Below, in pieces: positions 26,901-34,600 of a DNA stretch of 64,000 bases (positions are counted from its first letter, which is position 1; every line of letters starts with the position of its first letter). The notes below the pieces were generated by a model. That model did not search any database. It was not told the DNA's origin and saw only the letters and a program-made list of their open reading frames with translations. This stretch comes from Owenia fusiformis (taxonomy: Eukaryota > Annelida > Polychaeta > Sabellida > Oweniidae), in assembly GCA_903813345.2 (NCBI GenBank), contig CAIIXF020000012.1, positions 24,132,184 to 24,196,183 of the forward strand, given 5' to 3'. The position numbers and the translations under genes were made by a program.

Positions 26901-28782
26901 GTTCAGATTAGCAGCTGTTCACATTTCAAGGTTTTTTGTCAATATGTGAGTCAATTAGGAGATTATGGGAGGTTATAAAATTGGACTGAAAAAAACTATA
27001 GATGTTGGGATATGCAGGTTTCACTGTCCACCAATGATTAATCCTCTTCTTTATGCAGTTCAAATTGTAAACAACTTAATATGTACTACACTGCCAATCT
27101 CAAACAGCATCAGCGCTGTTTATGAAACAGTAATTACTGTTTTCAAAAACAGTACAGCGCTGCAAGATGATGTTGTTGGTTCGGGGTGTAGTATATAAAG
27201 CTTGCACATGGCATGTTTAATTTGTGAAGAACTAATTGTTATAATATATTGTATTGCGGGCTATTTTTATTTCACCACCAAAATTGGTGACATATTGTTA
27301 TGTTCTCCTTTTTTGTGATCGGCTGTTGGCGATCGGCAGTTGGCGGCTGTAACAAATGGTGGTGACATTTTGCAGGTTATGCCTTGTTTGTGATTGTTGT
27401 ACAGTGCTGTTCTTCTGTCATGCATTTTTTGTACCTTTTCATGTACAGTAATTCCAACCTGGCGGTGACATTTTATTATGTTTTAGAAAACCATATGTGA
27501 GTTTTTATTTAGATTACACCATGAAGTATGGGATGAATATTCATTTGGCATTGATAGCAGCAAAGAAATGTCGGAGTTCATTTACATTCTATATACTGTA
27601 TTTTTAGATGCAGTTGTTGGAGTTCATTTACATTCTAGGTCTATATACTGTATTTTTAGATGCAGTTGTTGGATTTCATTTACATTCTAGGTCTATGTAC
27701 TGTATTTTTAGATGCAGTTGTTGGATGAGAATTGGAAAAAAGCGGAAGCTGAAGTTTATCGTCTGGATGAGCTTGTAGAGCACATACGCCAAGTAAGTAC
27801 ATCCGGCAGACATTTTTCAAAAATCAATCAAAATTAAGTAAAACAATGGGCATTCAATGTTGAAAGCCCATGGTAAAACTTAGGCCTACTGCATTAAATG
27901 ATTGCTAATTTTGAAAAGTACGACCAATGACATGATCCATCAAGACAATATCATTGCTTCATTGATTCACAAAAAGGTGGCTGGGTTATTGGAAAAGTCT
28001 AAAGGGATCATCCCCATTTGTAAATATCATGAGAGTAAATGATGATAATATTGGTTTTGAAAAATGTCAGTTTCCAAGTAAAAAGCAAAAAATCAATGGA
28101 TTTAATAATGATATATGGAGGGAGGGTGTCAAACCATAGCAAAGTCATAGTTTATACAGTTAAAGGCCAATTCCAACATAGGGGCATGAACAGTTGGAGG
28201 ACAATGTGTACATAAAATGGAAATCTCTGCACACACCATTATGATTACACATTTTACATGTGAAAATAGTACCATCAGTAAGAATATCTTTGATTTGGCA
28301 ATTTCCAATTCCAACTTGCAAATTGAGGGTACAACTGTATAGTCGTAAAGCTTTTCAATATCATTTTGCTTCATTTAGTAAATGGGGTAGGTTGAGCATG
28401 TGTACAGTCATCTGAACTAGCATGTATGAGAATAACTGATTCTTACCTTAGTTATGGATATCTGACACAAACATGATTTCTCGAAAATTTTCTAGTGGGC
28501 GATAATTTTCCATTCACTCACCATTTCTCAAAATCTTCCTGGGAGATTCCCATTCTGTATATTATATTTCCTCAGTCTAATTATAAGATAAGAATAAATA
28601 TTGTGTTTCCACAGGTGTTGCATGCAGAGCGTAACAATCTTGAAGGACTTAAGGCTTTAGAGAAACTACAAAGAGATTTAGATGGCATAGAAGCAGCTCA
28701 AACACCCCTCAGATCCATCAACAGTAAAAACTATCCAAAATTAGACTTAGAGACTGTCAAAACTGGAAACCTCTTCATATGA
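2931..28782 (+). CDS. Large coiled-coil protein, possibly astrin/SPAG5-like (5' end missing)
   Basis: Exons with matching GT-AG sites and phases: 2931-3040, 3256-3389, 3793-3970, 4292-4384, 4700-5847, 6112-6337, 6760-6948, 7313-7456, 7920-8147, 8380-8473, 9829-9976, 10225-10287, 10614-10809, 11768-11955, 12510-12675, 13037-13671, 14007-14241, 25432-25611, 26747-26821, 27712-27792, 28615-28782 (TGA). Together about 1,558 residues. The N-terminal part is basic and disordered (TPVRAPLKDVNN, TPSKKTPRRK), the 382-codon exon carries an [ST]P repeat array, and from 6112 onward nearly every exon is heptad-like coiled coil, interrupted by a second disordered exon (13037-13671). No enzyme motif is visible. 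Basic N-terminus, many [ST]P sites and a long C-terminal coiled coil suggest a spindle or centrosome protein; astrin/SPAG5 is my best guess from architecture only. The true start is unknown; the Met at 2966 is one possibility. The 11.2-kb intron 14242-25431 contains an antisense gene. Confidence 0.85.
4700..5847 (+). CDS. Large disordered exon of the coiled-coil gene with [ST]P repeats
   Basis: A single 1,148-nt exon, between a TTTTCAG acceptor and a GTAGGT donor, leaving in phase 2. It begins with a Cys/His/Asn-rich stretch (NTSCHSNTTCCHANNTT), followed by acidic and Asn/Ser-rich sequence. The last ~150 codons (about 5350-5835) are a run of 12-13-residue repeats, each ending in TP or SP, for example IKCINVETCTSP, IRSLSIETCMTP, IKTSATETMVTP and three copies close to VDSSQGMSPLP. 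Such sites are typical targets of proline-directed kinases; that they are phosphorylated is inference. Confidence 0.88.
7440..7640 (+). repeat. Duplicated exon-8 donor region
   Basis: The end of exon 8 with its donor (GCCAACACAGTGCAG then GTAATATGC) is echoed twice in the following intron, near 7525 (GCTAATATAGTGCAAATAAT) and near 7600 (GCTAACACATTGCAGGTAAT). The third copy keeps a good CAG/GTAA donor. The intervening GGAAATATA-TTATCTGAGGG words repeat too, so this is an ~80-bp tandem duplication. Confidence 0.65.
7664..7885. mobile_element. MITE with CAGTAAAACCTGT ends
   Basis: Inverted ends CAGTAAAACCTGTATTA and its reverse (ACAGGTTTTACTG) are flanked by TA on both sides. Internal words GTGAACAC(T/C)TATTTTC repeat. 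It sits just upstream of exon 9's acceptor. A related fragment lies at 26853-26935. Confidence 0.7.
8990..9815 (-). pseudogene. Non-LTR retrotransposon ORF2 3' remnant
   Basis: Read on the minus strand, 9381-9740 encodes a segment with LLNWKTLASRREEHL and LRALTLWDDIP, and 9000-9260 encodes a segment with THNFFLNCPL and KIQFLLFG. These resemble the C-terminal end of LINE reverse transcriptases, including a weak His/Cys zinc-finger-like region. The two frames do not join, so the copy is frameshifted, and the 5' part is absent. It lies in the intron between exons 10 and 11, opposite to the host gene. Confidence 0.7.
10383..10551. mobile_element. Short mariner-like MITE
   Basis: The ends CAGAGTGGTCCAAAA and TTTTTCGACCACCCTG are imperfect inverted repeats. 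TA precedes the left end; the right flank is CA, a likely decayed TA. It is intronic, between exons 12 and 13. Confidence 0.55.
11197..11628. repeat. Palindromic repeat with GCGAGCGTAGCGAG centre
   Basis: Two arms, about 11197-11263 and 11275-11360, pair almost throughout (CCTATGATTTA, GATATCTGCAC) around CGAGCGAGCGTAGCGAG. A second inverted pair, TTTTTATTCCATAGTTA near 11342 and its reverse near 11628, suggests a compound MITE. Confidence 0.65.
13037..13671 (+). CDS. Second disordered exon of the coiled-coil gene
   Basis: A 635-nt exon between a TTTTTGTAG acceptor and a GTGAGT donor (phase 2 out). It opens with an acidic, proline-rich stretch (KAEEDEPEEPIPEPP) and is Ser/Thr-rich throughout, with a short duplication ISNVSKMADTSKMADSS. 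It separates two coiled-coil segments and probably acts as a flexible hinge. Confidence 0.85.
14837..15148. repeat. Foldback repeat
   Basis: Arms of roughly 110 bp begin TTTTCAACCCCTTCCACC and continue with CTGCTTTTTTAATTTTT and TTTGACACA; the reverse ends GGTGGAAGGGGTTGAAAA. A smaller hairpin, CTATGATTTATGGT with its complement, lies at 14482-14587. Both are in the long intron of the coiled-coil gene. The rest of 14242-17235 shows only AT-rich sequence and one MITE. Confidence 0.65.
15907..16038. mobile_element. Small MITE, copy 1 of a two-copy family
   Basis: The ends AGGGAGTTTAAGCTTGC and GCAAGCTTAAACTCCCT are perfect 17-bp inverted repeats. The inner sequence (ATGCATTTGTATGGG, GGTTGGTGTTTCGATTTT) is shared with 62019-62152. 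Confidence 0.75.
17236..19212 (-). CDS. NXPE-like type II membrane protein with SGNH/PC-esterase domain
   Basis: Single uninterrupted 658-codon frame. Residues 3-25 are one hydrophobic segment after a short basic N-terminus, a type II signal anchor that suggests a Golgi or cell-surface protein. Residues 57-160 are a Ser/Thr/Asn-rich stalk with five 15-residue repeats. Residues ~290-350 resemble the filamin/Ig-like region of NXPE proteins (GGSSF, then DNFNRTYYV). The C-terminal half is esterase-like: block I GDSHLR at 445-450 with candidate nucleophile Ser447, NNGSWDF at 521-527, and D621...H627 as a possible Asp-His pair. NXPE and related families acylate or deacylate glycans; whether this one is active, and on what, is not shown. 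It is nested antisense in an 11.2-kb intron of the coiled-coil gene. Intronless structure suggests a retrocopy, but no poly(A) tract or target duplication was identified. Confidence 0.8.
   Translation of the reverse strand: MKNWKSVILFVIFISVQATLYLLLRKSSSLRFKAVNQTNISNAVLKWKNKNTKHIERATVTNKINIPSTNTSRTVIVSKNTLSTNTSSTNTLRTDISSTNTSGTNTLRTDISSTNTSSTNTLRTDISSTNTSGTNTLRTDISSTNTSSTNTLRTDVSSKRTLRKDTLKTVTYPRNIIFGPHPEYFEDIRVKEHFEHLLNSHEKNIINIRVYKGLDYQNICVTHSEELIFSQIKHMYDLAGIKIGQHLNNEVMENLLQQLGPRLYNSSDYEYSVEWTQDHFHQNVHMKISETFLGKQTYGGSSFRIHVQGVHSFLCNVKDNFNRTYYVCCPYVPPCSNITITLMYMNYRAFLDNIPNVKPFSLILARIHNCDLHSRDQKSHEQFEKNMIEKVHCNRDPKFISKYGRWISKEGIQRWGLHSECLTKALKAKELKNCFKKLKKIDAYGDSHLRYTMAYFGSFFKNDFKVQDGGKWGFDHFNFNWCPGSPAVWKSLSKDFNLTVQNTKPLRSKPKDKQNGVILINNGSWDFMQGSFSEYLHNIQSLLVPLIRKYRQNSAWNTTRIIWLSNIAFPHEYRFIFDHGGHHKRNDFRAAGANALIESLILDLGVDFINQLVPTSIRSSDNVCSAHYICQRDVSGPEKARGDVGIAVANMLFDDMCT
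18742..18966 (-). repeat. 45-bp coding minisatellite (mucin-like stalk)
   Basis: Five tandem 45-bp units encode residues 83-157 of the NXPE-like protein; the unit reads STNTS(S/G)TNTLRTD(I/V)S. S and G variants alternate, giving a 90-bp higher-order repeat. Each unit contains one NTS glycosylation sequon and seven to nine Ser/Thr. Fainter 15-bp sub-repeats extend to about 19015. Confidence 0.9.
19547..19605. repeat. AAT/AT microsatellite
   Basis: Short tandem array of AATAAT and AATAT words upstream of the NXPE-like gene's start. Confidence 0.85.
19714..24816. mobile_element. Hairpin-dense ORF-poor block with inverted CACTATG ends
   Basis: The left end has CCACTATG, then 20 nt, then TCTATCTATGGC. 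The right end, reversed, has CCACTATG, then 16 nt, then TCTATCTATGGC. Between them no frame longer than 91 codons appears, but short perfect stem-loops are very common, for example 20150-20165, 20179-20196, 20812-20834, 20886-20901, 21161-21186, 21247-21278 (11-bp stem), 21524-21551, 21916-21939, 23083-23097, 23324-23343 and 23767-23783. No clear target duplication was found. I read it as a probable non-autonomous or decayed transposon-like unit, or a structured RNA locus; neither is proven. Confidence 0.45.
20003..20662 (+). repeat. Four dispersed copies of a hairpin motif
   Basis: Copies near 20003, 20374, 20534 and 20617 share GGTTGTNAGTCCA flanked by T-rich and A-rich arms. In copies 3 and 4 GTGTTTT pairs with AAAACAC. 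In copy 1 the arms are TTTTCTTTG and CAAAGAAAA, also able to pair. Confidence 0.6.
24817..25431 (+). other. Intron tail, no element recognised
   Basis: AT-rich end of the long intron between the hairpin block and exon 18. The open frame at 24855-25046 is low-complexity Lys/Phe-rich and not supported. Confidence 0.4.
26120..26300. repeat. GCACCCACCTGA repeat
   Basis: Four spaced copies of GCACCCACYTGA occur between 26130 and 26282, bracketed by inverted CAGTGATCTC and GAGATCACTG words near 26095 and 26295. Probably a small intronic repeat element. Confidence 0.55.
27283..27480 (+). repeat. Dispersed repeat with TGGTGACAT words
   Basis: Shares CACCACCAAAATTGGTGACAT, GGCGGCTGTAA and GGTGGTGACATTTTGCA with segments at about 29908-30210 and, reversed, 60660-60790. 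No ORF. Confidence 0.55.
27572..27723 (+). repeat. Triplicated splice acceptor of exon 20
   Basis: Three tandem copies of a ~52-bp unit (first copy lacks AGGTCT) each contain TGTATTTTTAG followed by ATGCAGTTGTTGG. The three possible exon starts are 27608, 27660 and 27712. Only the last keeps the frame into the downstream coding sequence, because 52 is not a multiple of three. Confidence 0.85.
28615..28782 (+). CDS. Last coding exon of the coiled-coil gene
   Basis: The acceptor TTTCCACAG is followed by 55 codons and TGA. It is helical at first (HAERNNLEGLKALEKLQRDL) and then has a TPLRSIN motif and a short tail ending KTGNLFI. The 3' untranslated region begins at once with a minisatellite, and an AATAAA signal lies 307 bp downstream. 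Confidence 0.85.
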   Translation: MLHAERNNLEGLKALEKLQRDLDGIEAAQTPLRSINSKNYPKLDLETVKTGNLFI

Positions 28783-29075
28783 TGTAGTATTTTGGCCTAT
28801 AATGTGACATTGTGCCCCATAGTGTGACATTATACATCATAGTATGACATTTTGCCCTAGTAAGATATTGTGCCCTATAATGTGACATTGTGCCCTGTAG
28901 AGTGACATTGTGCACTATAGTTTGACATTGTGGCCTAAAGAGTGACATTGTGCACTATAGTTTGACATTGTGGCCTATACAGTAGTGTGATATTCTCCCC
29001 TACCCATGGAGTGACATTCTGCCATATAATGTGACATTGTGGCCTATAGTGAGATACTCTCCCCTATAGTACATG
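28783..29075 (+). repeat. ~20-bp minisatellite in the 3' UTR
   Basis: About a dozen imperfect copies of a unit close to TGTGACATTGTGCCCTATAG start right after the stop codon of the coiled-coil gene. Confidence 0.85.
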
Positions 29076-29088
29076 TACGTATGATGAT

Positions 29089-29094
29089 AATAAA
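29089..29094 (+). terminator. Candidate polyadenylation signal
   Basis: AATAAA 307 bp after the stop codon of the coiled-coil gene, just past the minisatellite. It is the first such signal after the stop. Confidence 0.5.
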
Positions 29095-29211
29095 GTAACA
29101 TTATACCTCATAAACTCATATAATGGAAAGAGCAAGGAAATGCCTTGATTTAAGTTTAAGCTGAGAATGAGAATGCAGACTTCAGATAAGTCTAGGGCAG
29201 CATTGCCAGTT

Positions 29212-29277
29212 ACCATATAAGGTATGCTACCTTATAAGGTATGTTGCCTTATAAGGTATTTTACCTTATAAGGTATG
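29212..29277. repeat. Tandem palindromes TACCTTATAAGGTA
   Basis: Four copies of a self-complementary CCTTATAAGG core spaced by 6-9 bp. It lies in the intergenic strip just past the candidate poly(A) signal. Confidence 0.8.
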
Positions 29278-29279
29278 AG

Positions 29280-31494
29280 AAGGGCTGAGTGCTACATTTG
29301 TATTCAATTAACTCCATGAAGCCATGAATTTGCATGATTTAACTCAGTTATTATGTATCTCAGGTAAAAAGAACATATTGCTTTTATATTGAATAACAAT
29401 AAAAAATGTTTACCATGTTTGTAGCTAATATATGAGTGTTTGTTAGTATCATTTTGCACAGCCGTAAATCGTAGAAAATGAGTGAACTGGTCGAGGAGCC
29501 GACGTTTGCTAAAAAAATTATTAAAACTGCAAGATTTATTTTTGTTCATTTTAAAGTTAGCCAATAAATTGATAAATAAATAGGCACACGGTTTGGTAAA
29601 TTCTGTTAGGTCTTCCATGATTTTTTTCAAGTGATACACTTCTAAGCTATGCGATTCGTTTAAAAAGGCGCAACGTCACCAACACGCAAGTTAATCTTTT
29701 TACTATAAATCGAGCAACGCGGGTCTTCAAGTTGACCTGTAATAAATACTTATATAGGTGACGTTACTATCACAAAAGGCTTATTGTTGTTTTGTTGTAT
29801 TTTCTAGCAGAAATCGCCTTCCCCATTTCACTGATTTTGTTCTATTTACGGCCGATTTTGAGATTGCCCTTTGTCACATGTCGCTTTGATCATGGAATTG
29901 GTTTTATTAGGTTACCACCAGAAAGGGTAACATGTTGTTATAGTCTCTAACTTTTTTTGGGTTTGGCGGCTGTAAAAATGGCAGGAGGTGACGTTTTCCA
30001 AGTTAATGCCTTGTCTATTTTAAGGCGTAACAAATTTTCCAATACGGTGGGCTTATCCATTTAGCGATTAATGTGAACTCTACGTTCAGACGTTTACCCT
30101 GAGACTCACTATATTATTAATGATTGAGGAAAGACTAATATCTTGAAAATATTTGGTGACATATACAAGGCATTAACATGCAAAATGTCACCACCTGACA
30201 TTTGTTACATATTGAACAGGAAGGTTAGATCATGAGCTGCTGCAATATCATATTTACAGTCTCTGCAGGCCTATTATTAGTATAGGAAATTCCAAACGAG
30301 TGTGTTGTTTCAAATGTCTCAACAATTTCCTCAGAGAATCGTCTCCGAAATTTCGACAATCTCTTCCCAAAATGCTATAAAATCAGAAAAGACGCCAACG
30401 AAAATGCTGGCATTACCATTCGTAGATTAAGATGTTTTATTTTATTTTTTCACTATTAATGTAAATACAAAGTACATGTTGTTACATAGATGAATATGTC
30501 CCGCTTCATTTTTGCTTTGTCTAACTGTAAGCCTGGTATACCCTCAGCTGCCATGGACGTAGTGATTTAAAGTGTAGCATTCGATGGTATTGGTTGCTAT
30601 GGAAACGTATGTGGAGACAAACTATACATAGCATTCGACCCTCTTTCATAAAATTACTGACAACTGGACCTCACAGACATTGTAATTGTCCACCACTTTT
30701 GAGGGTATAAAGACGTTTTGCCCAAGGGGTTTAAAAGTCCAGGGGATATGAAACGTCTTGGGGTGAACTATCTAAATGGTGAAACATCCAGGGGTGAAAA
30801 GCTTAAAAGGTGAACAATCTAGCGAGCGCAAAGTCCAAGGGATGAAATGTCTAGAAAGCCTTTTGACAACCTATAGTTAGATATAACATCAACTGACATT
30901 TCTTAAAGTACGTGATCTCGTTAAGTGAAAGATTATTACTAAATAATAATCCCCCAGTCCTGCAATCCTGTCTTCTTTAGAGTCAATGTCATCGATAATT
31001 ACAATTCTGTCAGTAGTTATCAAGTTAGGATGTTCTCGATGAGGGCAGCATACTCTTCTTAAGTACAGGATTTTTAAAACCATCCAATAAATAAATGAGA
31101 AAATAAATTACTTATAAAGTTGCTGTTCATCGACAATCCGAATTTTGTGAAATTCAAAGGTGTTTCTGAATTCTAATACCATAGTTGTAAATAGTTTTAT
31201 TTCAACGCTTTTATCAAACGTTCCTCAAAATAAATTTTAGCTTCCCATATTCCATTGTATTTTGCGTTACGTTCCCATGGCTACGCGTCTCTTTGTTGTC
31301 ATGCAACAGTGATCTCCACAGTTTGTTTTTTCTACAGGGCGCTAAATTCCAGTCTCACTTACTTTAGTCAAAATTTCATTATTTTGACAGGTCGCAAACA
31401 TATGTTCAACAGGATTTCAACTGAGTATGTCTTCCGATCGCTATAGTATTCTTGGGTATACTCATACTGTTAAACACTTCCAACTGATTTCATG
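29280..31494. other. Intergenic strip between two convergent genes
   Basis: Holds a TGGTGACAT-family repeat (29908-30210) and a degenerate array of GGGGTGAAA words (30700-30870). An AATAAA on the minus strand near 31190 could serve the carbonic anhydrase. A 111-codon minus frame at 29304-29639 has no recognisable family and is not called. Confidence 0.45.
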
Positions 31495-31623
31495 CTAGAT
31501 TTCCATTGTGCAATGTATATTTCTACCGTCTAGAGGTTGAACGGGTCTAAAGTTGTCAACCATTGGACGCTCGTTGGCATCACTAATTTTGTTCTCTTTC
31601 ATGTTTTGGCGGAAAATATTCAG
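31495..31623 (-). CDS. Carbonic anhydrase last exon
   Basis: The acceptor TTTTTTCAG is followed by LNIFRQNM, then [11 protein letters not shown], and a stop after NIHCTMEI. Confidence 0.92.
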   Translation of the reverse strand: MNIFRQNMKENKISDANERPMVDNFRPVQPLDGRNIHCTMEI

Positions 31624-34600
31624 CTGAAAAAATAAATAAAAAACATATCATTACATATGTGTAATATAAAGGTGCGCTTAGGAACGTGACGAATGTGTCT
31701 CTAATTTGACACCCAATTTGTTAATAACTACTCTTTTCCATTTGTTGCCATGGCACCCTTGCATTAATATAATGAATGGAAAATCTGTGTCAGTCAATAA
31801 TATATGAAGTGAAATATTAAGCATTTTCGATAATGGAAAAGGAGTTATTCTCGTCTAAGTTGGGTAGACTTTTTGGGACACCCATTCTGATACTTATAGA
31901 ATCTTTATGTTTTACCTGAAACATGGCTGAGAAGATTTGAGATGTCATGGTTTATCATGATGGGGACACCGGTGTAAAAGGGTAAGTGGTCCGATCAAAT
32001 TTTGGTCCTACTCTCTATTGATTTATTACAATTATTTTCCTTATTATTTATACACAGTCAGGGCCAGTAAGGGCCTTAAGGAAAGGGGACCATAATTTCT
32101 TTTACACCGGATATGAAGGCAGCAATCAGTTAAGACAATCAAGCATGCAATATTCGTTTTATAACTTTTACAACCGCCACGTTCCTATGTCACATTTAGA
32201 AAGAGACTTGAGCTGTCATGGTAACCATGGTTATGAAAGCATTGTCTCATGGTCATGAAAGCATTGTATCATGGTAACCATGGTTATGAAAGCAGTCTCA
32301 AGGTACCCATGAGGTAATGGGTAAATATTGACATGTCCCGGAACCTTTACTTATTGTTTGTATTTTTCTATACTGTCCATTTAATGTACTGTTTGTGAAC
32401 TAAGTAACCATAGGCTGTAATCACGGGGTACCATCGAATAATTTTGGCAACGTACCGGAGAACGACATTTTACTAAGAAATGGCAATAATTTAGCACAAT
32501 ATATTTTTTAACTAGAGTTCTATTTTGATTTTGACAAAAGTATGTATTCCATGCAATAACTATTTCATTCATGAGTTTGTAGGAATTCTGTTGGAACCCA
32601 GTTCTGATCAAGTACGAAGTTATTGAAATCGGCGCAGACGGACTTTACTCCGAAAGATGGTTTTTCGATTATAACTTTTTACAATATTTAAGTATAGACT
32701 TTTGAAAAAAGTACAGAATAGTCCTTATACTATTGAATAATTCTGTTATTTCTGATTCACACGACTCTGATTTGTTTAATTAAAAAATTTTTTTAGAAAA
32801 TATTACTTAGGAACGTAACCGGAGCTGGGAACGTAACCGGAGCAGATCAGTTGAATTATATAATTTAAAAAAAATAAAATATATGATTTAAAGCATATAT
32901 ATTATTTACAAACACATACTTGGTGTGATAGAATTATAGAACACTGTCTATTAACGACTGAAAAGCAATGTTCTGTAGTTTAACTAGAAAAAATCATTCA
33001 CTTTCTTACTTGCTTAATGACACACGCCTAGGTCTATCGAAACAAAGATGGATAACAACTGGTTTTGCATAAAACAATAAACGGGCACTCACTCAAACAT
33101 CTTACGTTTATATGGAGGGGGGGGGGTTAGGTGAAGAATTTCAGAAAGCATATGTTGATTCGATTTGGTCGAGCACATGGCAAGTACTTAACACACCTAC
33201 GCTATATACAGTTCGTTGTATCCTAACTTTTTTAATAATCTAGCATTTAAATGCTTTTATTTCCCCTGAAAACGAGAAGTTGTCTTAGAAGTATAATACA
33301 TGTATGTATAAACAGTATTTATATACGAAATTAGTATAACAGAGTGGGTTCTAATAGTTCGCTGAACAAATACAATGGGTGAAATCAAATGGAATTATTT
33401 GCTTACTACATTTAATCACTTCATTCTCCATACAATGATTGTTCTATGTTTGATAGCCTTTCTAAGGTAAGCGCACTTATGCATGGTAAATACCAAATTT
33501 AATTTTTCACAATGGATACATTTTTTTCTTTAAATAAAATGTAATAAATACGCATTCGAACAATCCCGTATGTTTTTAAATTAGTATATGTGCTTTAAAT
33601 CATATATTTTAATTTTTTTGATTAAATAATTAAACTGATCTGCTCCGGTTACGTTCCCAGCTCCGGTTACGTTCCTAAGTAATATTTTTAAAACTTTTTT
33701 TTAATTAAACAAATCAGAGTCGCGTGAATCAGAAATAACAGAATTATTCAAAAGTATAAGGACTATTCTGTACTTTTTTCAAAAGTCTATACTTAAATGT
33801 TGTGAAAAGGTATAATCGAAAAACCATCTTTCGGAGTAAAGTCCGTCTGCGCCGATTTCAATAACTTCGTACTTGATCAGAACTGGGTTCCAACAGAATT
33901 CCTACAAACTCATGAATGAAATAGTTATTGCATGGAATACTTACTTTTGTCAAAATCAAAATAGAACTCTAGTTAAAAAATATATTGTGCTAAATTATTG
34001 CCATTTCTTAGTAAAATGTCGTTCTCCGGTACGTTGCCAAAATTATTCGATGGTACCCCGTGGTAATGGTAACGGGAGTTACGTGGTAACAGACGAAGAA
34101 ATGTGTGAATATTTACCTGTCTCTCTGACAATTTGATGGTATCTCTATACAGCGTCCAGTTTACTGTCTGCGAACAAGGTGGTGTTGTTAGACTGCCATG
34201 GTAACGGAAGAAATGGTCAAGGTCATCTGGTAGTAGCGACCGTAAGTTGAAGTTGTCCACCTTTGTCTCCATATCTTTTAAGAAAATATATTCATAAATA
34301 TCACTTTTTATCAGGAGGTGACATTTTGTCTGTAAGTCAGTTAACCACATGGGCCTCTTTTTCTGAATATATGGATACAATTAGGGGCTTGTCTACGGTG
34401 TGTATTAACAAATCAGAATGCACCTCTCCACTTACCCTGATGTGTTATTTTGGGCAAGTGGCTCAAGAAATGCTCCCATAGACGGTTGTCAGTTTCAGAG
34501 ACATCTATAAGAAAGCCAAGAACTGCCAAGTCTTTGCCACTGTGCTTTTTGCCCAAATGTTTAAAGACCACGTGTAACTGAAACAGAAGTATGAATACTT

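Noticed and set aside
29304-29639. 111-codon minus-strand frame between the two genes
   Set aside because: No family resemblance, low-complexity Lys/Asn/Phe composition and no supporting splice or promoter signals.
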